This document shows, piece after piece, positions 20,121 to 27,848 of a stretch of DNA of 64,000 nucleotides (positions are counted from its first letter, which is position 1; each line of letters starts with the position of its first letter). This DNA comes from Demequina subtropica. GTDB lineage: Bacteria > Actinomycetota > Actinomycetes > Actinomycetales > Demequinaceae. The stretch is from positions 186,001 to 250,000 of the forward strand of contig NZ_BBMB01000002.1 in NCBI RefSeq assembly GCF_000971235.1, read 5' to 3'. The notes below the pieces were generated by a model. It was given only the letters and a program-made list of their open reading frames with translations, did not search any database and was not told the DNA's origin. The position numbers and the translations under genes were made by a program.

Positions 20121-21827
20121 TCAGATCCCGAGCGCCGTCGTCACATCGGCCCGCAGCGCCTCCATCGTCTCCGCCGCCGCGGCCTTGGCGCCCGCGACAT
20201 CGTCGCCCTCGACCGGCACCACGACCTCGAGGTAGGCCTTGACCTTCGGCTCGGTGCCGGAGGGCCGCACGATCACGCGCGCGCCCGACTCCGCCGCCAG
20301 GTGCAGGCCGGTGGTGCCCGGCAGCCCACGGAAACCCGCCGACATGTCATCGGTCGCGACGACGGGCGAGCCCGCGAGCGCCGCCGGGGGAGAGGCCATG
20401 AGGCGCGCCATGGTCGCCGGGATCTCGGCGAGGTCCGCGTAGCGCGCCGAGACCTGGGACGTCAGGTACACGCCGTACGCCCGCGCGAGGTCGTCGATCG
20501 CATCGGCGAGCGTGCGCCCCTCGGCGAGGAGGTCCGACACGAAGTCCGCCATGAGCAGCGCCGCCGAGATCCCGTCCTTGTCCCGCACGAGGTCGGGCGC
20601 GACGCAGTACCCCAGCGCCTCCTCGTAGCCGAAGACCATGCGCGGGGTGCGGCCGATCCACTTGAAGCCGGTCAGCGTGTTGGCGTGGCCCAGCCCATGC
20701 GCCTCGGCGATGGCGCCGAGCTGCTGCGAGGACACGATCGAGTTCGCGAGCACGTGCGAGCCCGCAGGTGTCCGCGAGGCGATGCGCTCGCCCAGCAGCG
20801 AGCCCACCACGTCGCCGTGGAGCATCGTCCACCGGCCGTCGACCTTGGTCGCGACCGCACAGCGGTCGGCGTCCGGGTCGTTGGCGATCACCAGGGTGGC
20901 GTCGACGCTCTCCGCGAGGGCGAGCGCGAGGTCGATCGCGCCCTTCTCCTCCGGGTTGGGGAAGTCGACGGTGGGGAAGTCGGGGTCGGGCTCGGCCTGC
21001 TCGACCACGGTGTGGACCTGGTCGAAGCCCGCGGCGCGCAGCACGCGCTCCATGGTGTCGCCGCCGACGCCGTGCAGCGGGGTGAGCACGATGCGCGTCG
21101 CCGCCCGGCGCCCCGCCACAGGATCGGCAGGCCCGACGAGCCCGACCACCCGGGCGACGTAGTCGTCGACCACGCCCTCGCCCAGCATCTGCCAGCCGTC
21201 GGCGGCCCGAGGCACCGACTCCACCGAGGGCACGGCGGCGATGCGCGCCGCGATCTCCGCGTCGTAGGGCGGCACGATCTGCGCGCCCTGACCCTCGTCG
21301 GTGACGATGCGTCCGCCCAGGTAGACCTTGTAGCCGTTGTCCTGAGGCGGGTTGTGCGAGGCGGTCACCATGACGCCGGCGTCCGCATCCAGCAGTCGCG
21401 TCGCGAAGGCGAGCACGGGCGTGGGGAGCGTGCGGGGCAGCAGCAGCGCCTCGTGGCCCGCGGCGGTCATGACGGCCGCCGTGTCGAGCGCGAAGTCGTG
21501 GCTGCCGTGGCGCGCGTCGTAGCCGATCACCACGCGGCCGGGACTGTCGACGCCCAGCTCCGCGAGCGCATCGGTCATGTAGCGCGCGAGCCCGGCGGCC
21601 GCGCGGATCACCACGGCGCGGTTCATGCGGTTCGGGCCGGCGCCGATGCGTCCGCGCAGGCCGGCGGTGCCGAACTCGAGGAAGCCGCGGAACCTGTCCT
21701 CGAGATCCGCGACGGCCTCGGCGCTGCCGCCGACGGCGGCCTCGAGCACGCCCGCGAGCTCCTCGCGGGTGACGGCGTCAGGGTCGTCCTCGATCCACGC
21801 CTCGGCCTTGGCGAGCAGGTCCTCCAT
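20121..21827 (-). CDS. Phospho-sugar mutase (phosphoglucomutase/phosphomannomutase family, possibly phosphopentomutase)
   Basis: A 568-residue alpha-D-phosphohexomutase. The catalytic phosphoserine Ser157 is in MVTASHNPPQDNGYKVYLGG, the magnesium loop is NDPDADRCAV, and the sugar-binding loop is FGYEEALGY. The length and N-terminus (GFLEFGTAGLRGRIGAGPNR) match the long Gram-positive subgroup, which includes phosphoglucomutases and some phosphopentomutases. Its ATG at 21827 shares one base with the stop of the purine nucleoside phosphorylase. That coupling hints at ribose-1-phosphate to ribose-5-phosphate conversion, but glucose or mannose phosphate remain plausible substrates. Confidence 0.88.
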   Translation of the reverse strand: MEDLLAKAEAWIEDDPDAVTREELAGVLEAAVGGSAEAVADLEDRFRGFLEFGTAGLRGRIGAGPNRMNRAVVIRAAAGLARYMTDALAELGVDSPGRVVIGYDARHGSHDFALDTAAVMTAAGHEALLLPRTLPTPVLAFATRLLDADAGVMVTASHNPPQDNGYKVYLGGRIVTDEGQGAQIVPPYDAEIAARIAAVPSVESVPRAADGWQMLGEGVVDDYVARVVGLVGPADPVAGRRAATRIVLTPLHGVGGDTMERVLRAAGFDQVHTVVEQAEPDPDFPTVDFPNPEEKGAIDLALALAESVDATLVIANDPDADRCAVATKVDGRWTMLHGDVVGSLLGERIASRTPAGSHVLANSIVSSQQLGAIAEAHGLGHANTLTGFKWIGRTPRMVFGYEEALGYCVAPDLVRDKDGISAALLMADFVSDLLAEGRTLADAIDDLARAYGVYLTSQVSARYADLAEIPATMARLMASPPAALAGSPVVATDDMSAGFRGLPGTTGLHLAAESGARVIVRPSGTEPKVKAYLEVVVPVEGDDVAGAKAAAAETMEALRADVTTALGI

Positions 21828-22624
21828 CACATCTCCCTGACGATCGAGGCGAGCAGCGCGGAGATGCGCGGCCCGGCGGCGGCGCCCGCGTCGAGCACCT
21901 CTTGGTGGTCGAGGGTGTCGCCGCCGATGCCCGCGGCGAGGTTGGTGACGAGCGACAGGCCCAGCACCTCGAGCCCCGCCTCGCGTGCGGCGATGGCCTC
22001 GAGCACGGTCGACATGCCCACGAGGTTCGCGCCCAGGATCGCGGCCATGCGGACCTCGGCGGGCGTCTCGTACTGCGGGCCGGTGAACTGGGCGTAGATC
22101 CCGTCGGGGAGCTCCGGGTCGATGCTCCGGGCGAGGTCCCGCAGGCGGGGCGAGTACACCTGGCTCATGTCGACGAACGTCGCACCCTCGAGCGGGGTCT
22201 GGCCCGTGAGGTTGATGTGGTCCTCGAGCAGCACCACCGAGCCGGGGCCCACCTCGGGTCGCGTCGAGCCGCAGCCGTTGGTGAGTACCAGCTGCGTGCA
22301 GCCGGCCGCGGACGCCATGCGGATCGCGTGCGCGACCTTCCCGGCGTCGCGCACCTGGTAGTAGTGCTGTCGCGCGCCGAGCACCAGGACGTGCTTGCCC
22401 GTCGGGGCGACGAGCGAGCGGAACACGGGGTGGTGGCCGGGCACCACGTGCGCGTCGAAGCCGGGGATGTCGGTGGCGTCGATGCGTGCCACCTCCTCGC
22501 CGATGAGGTCGGCAGCGCCGCCCCATCCGGAGCCCAGGACCAGGGCGATGTCGTGCTTCTCGACGCCGGTGGCGGTGGCGAGCGTGGCGGCCGCCTCGGC
22601 GGCGAACTGGGTGGCAGAAGTCAT
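21827..22624 (-). CDS. Purine-nucleoside phosphorylase (trimeric PNP family)
   Basis: A 265-residue enzyme releasing hypoxanthine or guanine and (deoxy)ribose-1-phosphate. The family motifs are ALVLGSGWGGAADLI, the phosphate-binding VPGHHPVFRS and LVLGARQHYYQ, VLTNGCGSTRPEVGPGSVVL, and MSTVLEAIAAREAGLEVLG. The ATG at 22624 has a TAGGCT box six bases upstream. It is divergent from the lpdA-like gene. Together with Add it finishes purine-nucleoside salvage. Confidence 0.94.
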   Translation of the reverse strand: MTSATQFAAEAAATLATATGVEKHDIALVLGSGWGGAADLIGEEVARIDATDIPGFDAHVVPGHHPVFRSLVAPTGKHVLVLGARQHYYQVRDAGKVAHAIRMASAAGCTQLVLTNGCGSTRPEVGPGSVVLLEDHINLTGQTPLEGATFVDMSQVYSPRLRDLARSIDPELPDGIYAQFTGPQYETPAEVRMAAILGANLVGMSTVLEAIAAREAGLEVLGLSLVTNLAAGIGGDTLDHQEVLDAGAAAGPRISALLASIVREM

Positions 22625-22630
22625 GCGTCG

Positions 22631-22636
22631 AGCCTA
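22631..22636 (-). promoter_or_regulatory. Leaderless -10 box of the purine-nucleoside phosphorylase
   Basis: TAGGCT on the minus strand lies six bases before the ATG at 22624. The divergent gap also holds one exact GGGACGATGCG motif (minus, 22688-22698) and one near copy. Confidence 0.55.
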
Positions 22637-22718
22637 GTCGCGTGGCGCCCCGGAGGCGGGGCGGACCGGGAACGATGCGGGTCCCAGCGCATCGTCCCGC
22701 GTGTGGTGAGATGGGGGC

Positions 22719-24104
22719 ATGTCCTCACGCGTCGTCATCGTCGGCGGCGGTCCGGGCGGCTACGAGGCGGCCCTGGTGGCCGCCAAGGCCGGGGCTGATG
22801 TGACGCTCGTCGAGCGTCAGGGCCTCGGCGGCAACGCCGTCCTCACCGACGTCGTCCCCTCCAAGACCGTCATCGCCACAGCGGAGTGGCTCACCATCGC
22901 GCACCGAGCGCCGGAGCTCGGCATCCGTCGCAGCGACGGCGCCGACCTCGCATCGTCGCTCACGGTCGACATGGCCCAGGTCAACTCCCGCATCAAGGAC
23001 CTGGTGCGAAAGCAGTCGAGCGACATCGCGGCACGGCTCGAGCACACCGGGGTGCGCGTCATCGAGGGTGCGGCACGGCTCGAGGGGCCGCACCGCGTCG
23101 CGGTCGACGACACGGCCCTCGAGGCGGACGCCGTCCTGCTGGCCGTCGGTGCCCGTCCGCGCATCGTCCCCGGGTGCGAGCCTGACGGCGAGCGCATCCT
23201 CACCTGGACGCAGCTCTACGACCTCACCGAGCTCCCCGAGCACCTGATCGTGGTGGGCTCCGGCGTCACGGGCGCCGAGTTCGCCGGCGCCTACCACCTG
23301 CTCGGCAGCCGCGTCACGCTGGTCGCCTCGGGCGACCGAGTCCTCTCGCGCGAGGACCCCGACGCGTCGGCGCACCTCACCGACGTCTTCCGTGAGCGCG
23401 GCATGACGCTCGTCGGCGGCCGCGCGGCCACCGTGGCGCGGGACGATGCGGGCGTCCGGGTCACGCTCGAGGACGGGACGGTGCTGGAGGGCAGCCATGC
23501 GCTCATGGCGGTCGGGTCCGTGCCCAACACCTCCGGCATGGGGCTCGAGGAGGCCGGGGTCGAGCTCGACGAGCGCGGGCTCATCCGCGTGGACCGGGTC
23601 TCCCGCACCACCGCGCGGGGCGTGTACGCGGCCGGCGACTGCACCGGCGTGCTGCCGCTCGCGAGCGTCGCGGCGACGCAGGGGCGCATCGCGATGGCGC
23701 ACGCGCTCGGCGACGCTGTCACGCCGATCGACCTCCGCACGGTCGCGTCGAACGTGTTCACCGTGCCCGAGATCGCGTCCGTCGGGGCATCCGAGGCCGA
23801 GCTCAAGGAGCGCGGCCTGTTCTACGAGGTCTCGCGGCTTGATCTGGCGCGGAACCCGCGCGCGAAGATGCTGGGGATCGACGAGGGGTTCGTGAAGATC
23901 TTCGGCCACACGGTCACCGGGCAGGTGTTCGGCGCGGTGGTGGTGGGACCGCGGGCGAGCGAGCACATCTACCCGCTGTCGCTCGCGGTCGCCCAGCACC
24001 TCACGGTCGACGACGTCGCGGCGGCCTTCACCGTCTACCCGTCGCTGTCCGGCACCATCTCGGAGGCCGCGCGGCGCCTCCACCGCATCGAGGCCGAGGG
24101 GTAG
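22719..24104 (+). CDS. lpdA: LpdA-like flavoprotein quinone reductase (no redox-active cysteines)
   Basis: A 461-residue flavoprotein-disulfide-reductase fold with an N-terminal FAD site (VVIVGGGPGGYEAALVA), an NAD(P) site (LIVVGSGVTGAEFAGAY), an FAD motif GVYAAGDCTG and the dimerisation domain ending in SLSGTISEAARRLH. Where dihydrolipoamide dehydrogenases have the CxxxxC pair, this protein reads GLGGNAVLTDVVPSKT, with no cysteine. That is characteristic of the actinobacterial LpdA group (M. tuberculosis Rv3303c), which reduces quinones rather than disulfides. It converges on the subtilisin gene at 24110 with only 5 bases between stops. Confidence 0.85.
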   Translation: MSSRVVIVGGGPGGYEAALVAAKAGADVTLVERQGLGGNAVLTDVVPSKTVIATAEWLTIAHRAPELGIRRSDGADLASSLTVDMAQVNSRIKDLVRKQSSDIAARLEHTGVRVIEGAARLEGPHRVAVDDTALEADAVLLAVGARPRIVPGCEPDGERILTWTQLYDLTELPEHLIVVGSGVTGAEFAGAYHLLGSRVTLVASGDRVLSREDPDASAHLTDVFRERGMTLVGGRAATVARDDAGVRVTLEDGTVLEGSHALMAVGSVPNTSGMGLEEAGVELDERGLIRVDRVSRTTARGVYAAGDCTGVLPLASVAATQGRIAMAHALGDAVTPIDLRTVASNVFTVPEIASVGASEAELKERGLFYEVSRLDLARNPRAKMLGIDEGFVKIFGHTVTGQVFGAVVVGPRASEHIYPLSLAVAQHLTVDDVAAAFTVYPSLSGTISEAARRLHRIEAEG

Positions 24105-24109
24105 GGGCG

Positions 24110-24796
24110 TCAGGCGCCTGCTGCATCGCGCATCGTCGCGACCATCTCGCGGGTGATGCGCGCGGCCGCGAAGGACGTGCCGGTGACCGTGCGGGGCGCG
24201 CCCTCCCGGTCGGCGCTGGCGACGTCCACGCCGATCGCGGTCGCGTCGATCCCGAGCGATGGCGACCCGTCCCACGGCCGGCCGCTCCCGTCGAACGCGC
24301 CGACCGCGACGACGGTCTCGTAGCGCGCGGGGTAGTCGGGCGCCAGGAAGCGCACGTTGCCGGCGGCGGCGACGATGGGCGTTCCGAGCGCATCGGCACG
24401 TTCCACCGCGGCCCCGAGCGCCGCGCTCCCGCGCCGGCAGCCCATGCTGATCGAGATGACATCGACGCCGGCGTCGAGGGCCGCCTCGATCCCCTCGGCG
24501 AGGTCGTCGGCGCTCGCGTCGGGACCGACGTCGAAGCTGGCGACGCGGACGTCTTCCGGCGGCAGCGGGGCATCGTCGTGCGCCGCGCCGAGCAGCACCG
24601 ACAGCACGAGCGTGCCGTGCTCACCCGAGGGTGGGCCGCCTTCCTGCTCGATCGCGTAGCCGTCGAGCTGCGGGGCGTCGACGCTCACGCCCGTGTCGAC
24701 GAGGCCGACCAGGGTCGGGCTCGGCGGTGCCGAGGTGCAGGAGGCGAGCAGCAGCGCCGCGGCGGTGGTGGCGAGTCCGCGGTGCAGCGTGCTCAT
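24110..24796 (-). CDS. Miniature subtilisin-like serine protease lipoprotein
   Basis: Only 228 residues long, but with a complete S8 catalytic set: Asp34 in VGLVDTGVS, His60 in SGEHGTLVLSV, oxyanion Asn147 in VAAAGN and Ser208 in VTGTSFAAAR. The signal peptide ends in a lipobox with Cys20 (LLLASCTS), so it should be tethered to the outer membrane face of the cytoplasmic membrane. There is no propeptide; about 14 residues separate the lipid anchor from the Asp motif, and typical subtilases are 270 or more residues. The ATG overlaps the stop of the acidic partner gene (ATGA at 24796-24793). It probably processes or removes a partner in the same operon. Substrate unknown. Confidence 0.75.
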   Translation of the reverse strand: MSTLHRGLATTAAALLLASCTSAPPSPTLVGLVDTGVSVDAPQLDGYAIEQEGGPPSGEHGTLVLSVLLGAAHDDAPLPPEDVRVASFDVGPDASADDLAEGIEAALDAGVDVISISMGCRRGSAALGAAVERADALGTPIVAAAGNVRFLAPDYPARYETVVAVGAFDGSGRPWDGSPSLGIDATAIGVDVASADREGAPRTVTGTSFAAARITREMVATMRDAAGA

Positions 24797-25356
24797 GGCC
24801 AGTCGAGGGGGCGCGCCTCGAAGGACTCGAAGCCGAGCTCCTGGAAGGCACGCTCATAGAGCGTCCCCGTCGGCGTGGGAGAGCCAGGCTCCCGCGGCAC
24901 CACGCCCGTGGCCGCCCACAGCAGCTCGCGAAGCCACTGGCCGCAGCCCCAGACGCGGAAGCCTCCGACGGTGTCGGGGTCGTCGGGCTTGCGCTCGAGG
25001 GCGACGATGATGCGCTCGAGGCACTCGAGCTCGTGAGCCAGCACGGTGTCCTCCACCATGTCGGGTCCGTACTCGAGAGGGTCGTAGTCGTCGAGCTCGG
25101 ACTCTGCGGCGAACGCGAGCTCCTCTGCTCGTGCGCAGTCTCGCAGCAACACGCGATCGGTGAGCGTGTAGCACGCCACGATCAGCTCGGGGTCGACCCA
25201 TTCGTCGCGCAGGCGTCCCGAGTGCTTGGCGAAGTCGAAGCGCAGGGCGCCTTTGGTCTCGAGCAACGCCGATGCCTCGGCCACCGTCGGTGCATAGGCG
25301 ATGCCGTGCAGCGCCCGGTGCTCCGCTGCCGCAGCGCCGATCGTCTTCTCAATCAT
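24793..25356 (-). CDS. Acidic protein of unknown function, candidate immunity protein
   Basis: A 187-residue soluble protein I do not recognise. It is strongly acidic in the middle (AESELDDYDPLEYGPDMVED) and rich in Leu, Glu and Trp, with no signal peptide or membrane helix. I place the start at ATG 25356, preceded by the strong ribosome binding site AGGAGGAGAG; an earlier in-frame ATG at 25395 lacks one. It begins 35 bases after the stop of the secreted putative toxin and overlaps the subtilisin gene by 4 bases. A small acidic cytosolic protein encoded right after a toxin-like gene is the usual place for an immunity protein, but no homology supports that. Confidence 0.5.
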   Translation of the reverse strand: MIEKTIGAAAAEHRALHGIAYAPTVAEASALLETKGALRFDFAKHSGRLRDEWVDPELIVACYTLTDRVLLRDCARAEELAFAAESELDDYDPLEYGPDMVEDTVLAHELECLERIIVALERKPDDPDTVGGFRVWGCGQWLRELLWAATGVVPREPGSPTPTGTLYERAFQELGFESFEARPLDWP

Positions 25357-25391
25357 CTCTCCTCCTGATCGTGAACTGTCCCGGCCCGGCA

Positions 25392-26291
25392 TCACGAAGG
25401 CAAGCCGTAGAAGGCGTGCATCTCAGGCGAGTGTCGGAACGGGTGGTAGTGCTCGAGATAGGTGGGCTTGTGCGGGAGGTGTCGGATCGGCTTCCGCGAC
25501 GGGTTCAGCTTCTGGGCGAGGCTCCGCGCGAAGCCCCTCGACGTCGCCCATACGTCCCAGCCCTTCCGTCCCCGTGCGAGCGCCTGCGAGGTGGTGAGAC
25601 ACCTCCCGCTGATGTACACCTTGCCGTTCTTGCGCACGGCTGGGTAGTAGTAGCGACGCTGCGTGCTCGACCGCTGGGCGTTCTCCTCGAGGATCTTCGA
25701 CACCGCCTTGGCCGTCTCGAGCGCCAGCACCCCCGAGATGACGATGGCGGCACCGACCGCCAGGTAGTACAGGGCCGTGCCGAGCGAGACCGCTGCGAAC
25801 GCGATCGGGATCGCGAACGCGATCGACGGGCTCGCGGCAGCCGAGTCGTAGTGGAGCACCTCGCCCGTCTCGAGGTCCGTGAGGTCGAACACGGCTCGCT
25901 CCTCGGTCGACTCCTCGATCTCGACCGCGTAGACGTCCACGGCGGGGCTGCCGCCGTCACCGGTGTCGGACACCGTGAGCGTCCCGCGGCTCGACCCGGA
26001 TGCCAGGTCGAGCCGCATCGTGAAGTCGCCGTCGCCTTCGGACTCGGCGACGATCTCGATGCCGTCGAGCCCGATCTCGACCGCCTCCGTCGCGAAGCCC
26101 TCATCGGCGAGGCCCTCCTCGACGATCTCCTCGCCGGACATGCCGGCGAACCGGTCGCGAGGCGTGGGCGCATGCGCCGCTGGACGGTGCCCGTGGCCAT
26201 CGACGGCGGCCGCTGGCGCGAGCTCGCCGCCCCCTGCCACGAGCGCGATGAGCGCCACCAAGGCGCACGAAAGACGAGGTAGAAGCCACAT
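25392..26291 (-). CDS. Secreted protein with C-terminal His-rich toxin-like domain (SAR2788-like)
   Basis: A 299-residue exported protein. Residues 1-30 are a signal peptide (LVALIALVAGGGELAPAAA); 31-150 form an acidic soluble region; 152-192 contain a long hydrophobic stretch that could make two membrane helices; 205-299 is a basic C-terminal domain. That domain has YYYPAVRKNGKVYISGR, a Trp-containing segment GWDVWATSRGFARSLAQ, and ends LEHYHPFRHSPEMHAFYGLP with His281, 283, 287 and 292. The ending resembles the 'SAR2788 family putative toxin' of Firmicutes as I remember it; this is a tentative match. Start ATG 26291 follows AGGGGGG. It heads a three-gene operon with an acidic partner and a subtilisin. 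Confidence 0.55.
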   Translation of the reverse strand: MWLLPRLSCALVALIALVAGGGELAPAAAVDGHGHRPAAHAPTPRDRFAGMSGEEIVEEGLADEGFATEAVEIGLDGIEIVAESEGDGDFTMRLDLASGSSRGTLTVSDTGDGGSPAVDVYAVEIEESTEERAVFDLTDLETGEVLHYDSAAASPSIAFAIPIAFAAVSLGTALYYLAVGAAIVISGVLALETAKAVSKILEENAQRSSTQRRYYYPAVRKNGKVYISGRCLTTSQALARGRKGWDVWATSRGFARSLAQKLNPSRKPIRHLPHKPTYLEHYHPFRHSPEMHAFYGLPS

Positions 26292-26319
26292 GATCCCCCC
26301 TGGATGATCCGTTGCGGCG

Positions 26320-26349
26320 ACGCTAACCCGGGGTGGTGGAGGGGCTCAA
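26320..26349 (-). promoter_or_regulatory. Candidate promoter of the toxin-like operon
   Basis: On the minus strand, TTGAGC (26349-26344) and TAGCGT (26325-26320) are 18 bp apart. The -10 box ends 28 bases before the ATG, which has a good ribosome binding site, so this gene is not leaderless. Confidence 0.4.
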
Positions 26350-26381
26350 CGGGGGTCGACGAACCTGTGGACAACGCCCGA

Positions 26382-26476
26382 CAGTGCCAACGGATCTCGG
26401 CGCGACACGCCGCCGGACGGCACCTGTCGCGCCGCGACACGCCGCCGACCTGGGACTCGATCCGTTGGGAGTGTCG
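26382..26476. repeat. Imperfect inverted repeat with internal direct repeats
   Basis: CCAACGGATC at 26387-26396 is inverted at 26459-26468, with further matches extending each arm to about 18 bases. Between the arms CGCGACACGCCGCCG occurs twice, near 26400 and 26434. It lies between the DyP peroxidase stop and the toxin-like gene start, and may end efeUOB transcription. Confidence 0.45.
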
Positions 26477-26485
26477 GAGGGGGGG

Positions 26486-27838
26486 CTAGGTGAAGAGCTC
26501 CTGGCCCACGTAGGCGCCCTCGGAACCGAGCACGGAGCCCGCGGGCAGTCCCGGCGGCACCGCGAACAGCGCGGAGCCGGTGGTGCGGAGGTACTCGATG
26601 GTCATGACGTCGGAGCTCGACAAGGCGTTCTGCACCGGTACGAACTGCTCGCGCGGGTCGCGCACGTACGCGAGGAAGAACAGGCCCGCGTCGAGGCGCC
26701 CCAAGGCGTCCGCGCCGTCGGTGAAGTTGTAGCCGCGACGCAGCATCATGGCGCCGCCGTTGGCCGACGGGTGCGCGAGGGCGACGTGCGACGTGGGCCG
26801 GATGAGCGGCTCGCCGTCGCGGCCGGTCACGGTGAAGTCGGGCTCCGTGAACTCGGAGCCGCCGGACAGGGGGGCGCCCGAGCCCTTGGTGCGGCCCACG
26901 TCCTGCTCCTGCTGCTGGAGCGAGGTGCGGTCCCAGATCTCGGCGAGGATGCGGATGCGCCGCGCGACCAGGTACGAGCCCCCGGCCATCCACGGCTGCC
27001 CGTCGGCCGCATCGGCCCACACCCACCGGTCGACCAGGTCGGTGTCCTCGGCCCGGAGGTTGGCGGTGCCGTCCTTGAAGCCCATGAAGTTGCGCGGCGT
27101 GTCCTGCGCGCGCGTGGTCGAGGATGTGCGGCCGAAGCCCAGCTGCGCCCAGCGGATCGCGGCGTCGCCGAACGCGAGGCGGGACAGGTTGCGGATCGCG
27201 TGGACCGCCACCTGGGGGTCGTCGGCGCAGGCCTGGATGCAGAGGTCGCCTCCCACGAACTGATCGTCGAGGGTGTCGCCGGAGAACTTGGGCAGGTCGA
27301 TGAGCTGCTCGGGACGCTTCGAGGCGAGCCCGAAGCGCTCGTCGAACAGGCCGGGTCCGAAGCCGAACGTGATGGTGAGACCCGAGGCGGGCAGCCCGAG
27401 GGCCTCGCCCGTGTCGTCCGGCGGGGCCGCGTACGCGCCGCCGGCGGCGCCCGAGCCGAGCTCGGAGCCCGTCATGAGCCGCGCGGCCGCCTCCGACCAG
27501 CGCCGCAGCAGCGAGATCACGCGGGCGCGCGAGTCGGTGGTGATGTCGAAGGCCGCGAAGTGCAGCCGGTCCTGCTGCGGGGTCACGATGCCCGACTGGT
27601 GCGACCCAAAGAAGTCGTAGGCGCTCGTCTGCAGGGACGATGCGGTGGCGCGGCCCGCGGCGAAGCCGCCCGCGGTCAGCGCCGCGGCGCCGGCGACCGC
27701 GCCCGCTGTCCCGAGCGCCGCGCGACGCGAGAGGCCGGGCCGCGCCTGCGCATCGTCCTGGGACGATGCGGGGGACGCGGGAGCGCCCCCGCTCGCCTCG
27801 GTCGAGGCGGCGGGGGCGTCCGTGCGGTCCTGCGTCAT
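26486..27838 (-). CDS. efeB: Tat-exported DyP-type peroxidase / deferrochelatase EfeB
   Basis: A 450-residue heme peroxidase of the EfeB group. The twin-arginine signal is LSRRAALGTAGAVAGAAAL near residue 38, after an Ala/Ser-rich leader. The DyP catalytic motif GXXDG is GFKDGTAN, and the proximal heme histidine is in SHVALAHPSANGG. EfeB works with EfeU and EfeO in iron uptake and may release iron from heme. The ATG 27838 is 10 bases from the efeO stop, so it closes the efeUOB operon. Two inverted copies of the recurrent GGACGATGCG motif face each other at 27749-27770, within the leader region. Confidence 0.92.
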   Translation of the reverse strand: MTQDRTDAPAASTEASGGAPASPASSQDDAQARPGLSRRAALGTAGAVAGAAALTAGGFAAGRATASSLQTSAYDFFGSHQSGIVTPQQDRLHFAAFDITTDSRARVISLLRRWSEAAARLMTGSELGSGAAGGAYAAPPDDTGEALGLPASGLTITFGFGPGLFDERFGLASKRPEQLIDLPKFSGDTLDDQFVGGDLCIQACADDPQVAVHAIRNLSRLAFGDAAIRWAQLGFGRTSSTTRAQDTPRNFMGFKDGTANLRAEDTDLVDRWVWADAADGQPWMAGGSYLVARRIRILAEIWDRTSLQQQEQDVGRTKGSGAPLSGGSEFTEPDFTVTGRDGEPLIRPTSHVALAHPSANGGAMMLRRGYNFTDGADALGRLDAGLFFLAYVRDPREQFVPVQNALSSSDVMTIEYLRTTGSALFAVPPGLPAGSVLGSEGAYVGQELFT

Positions 27839-27848
27839 GCGGTGAACC

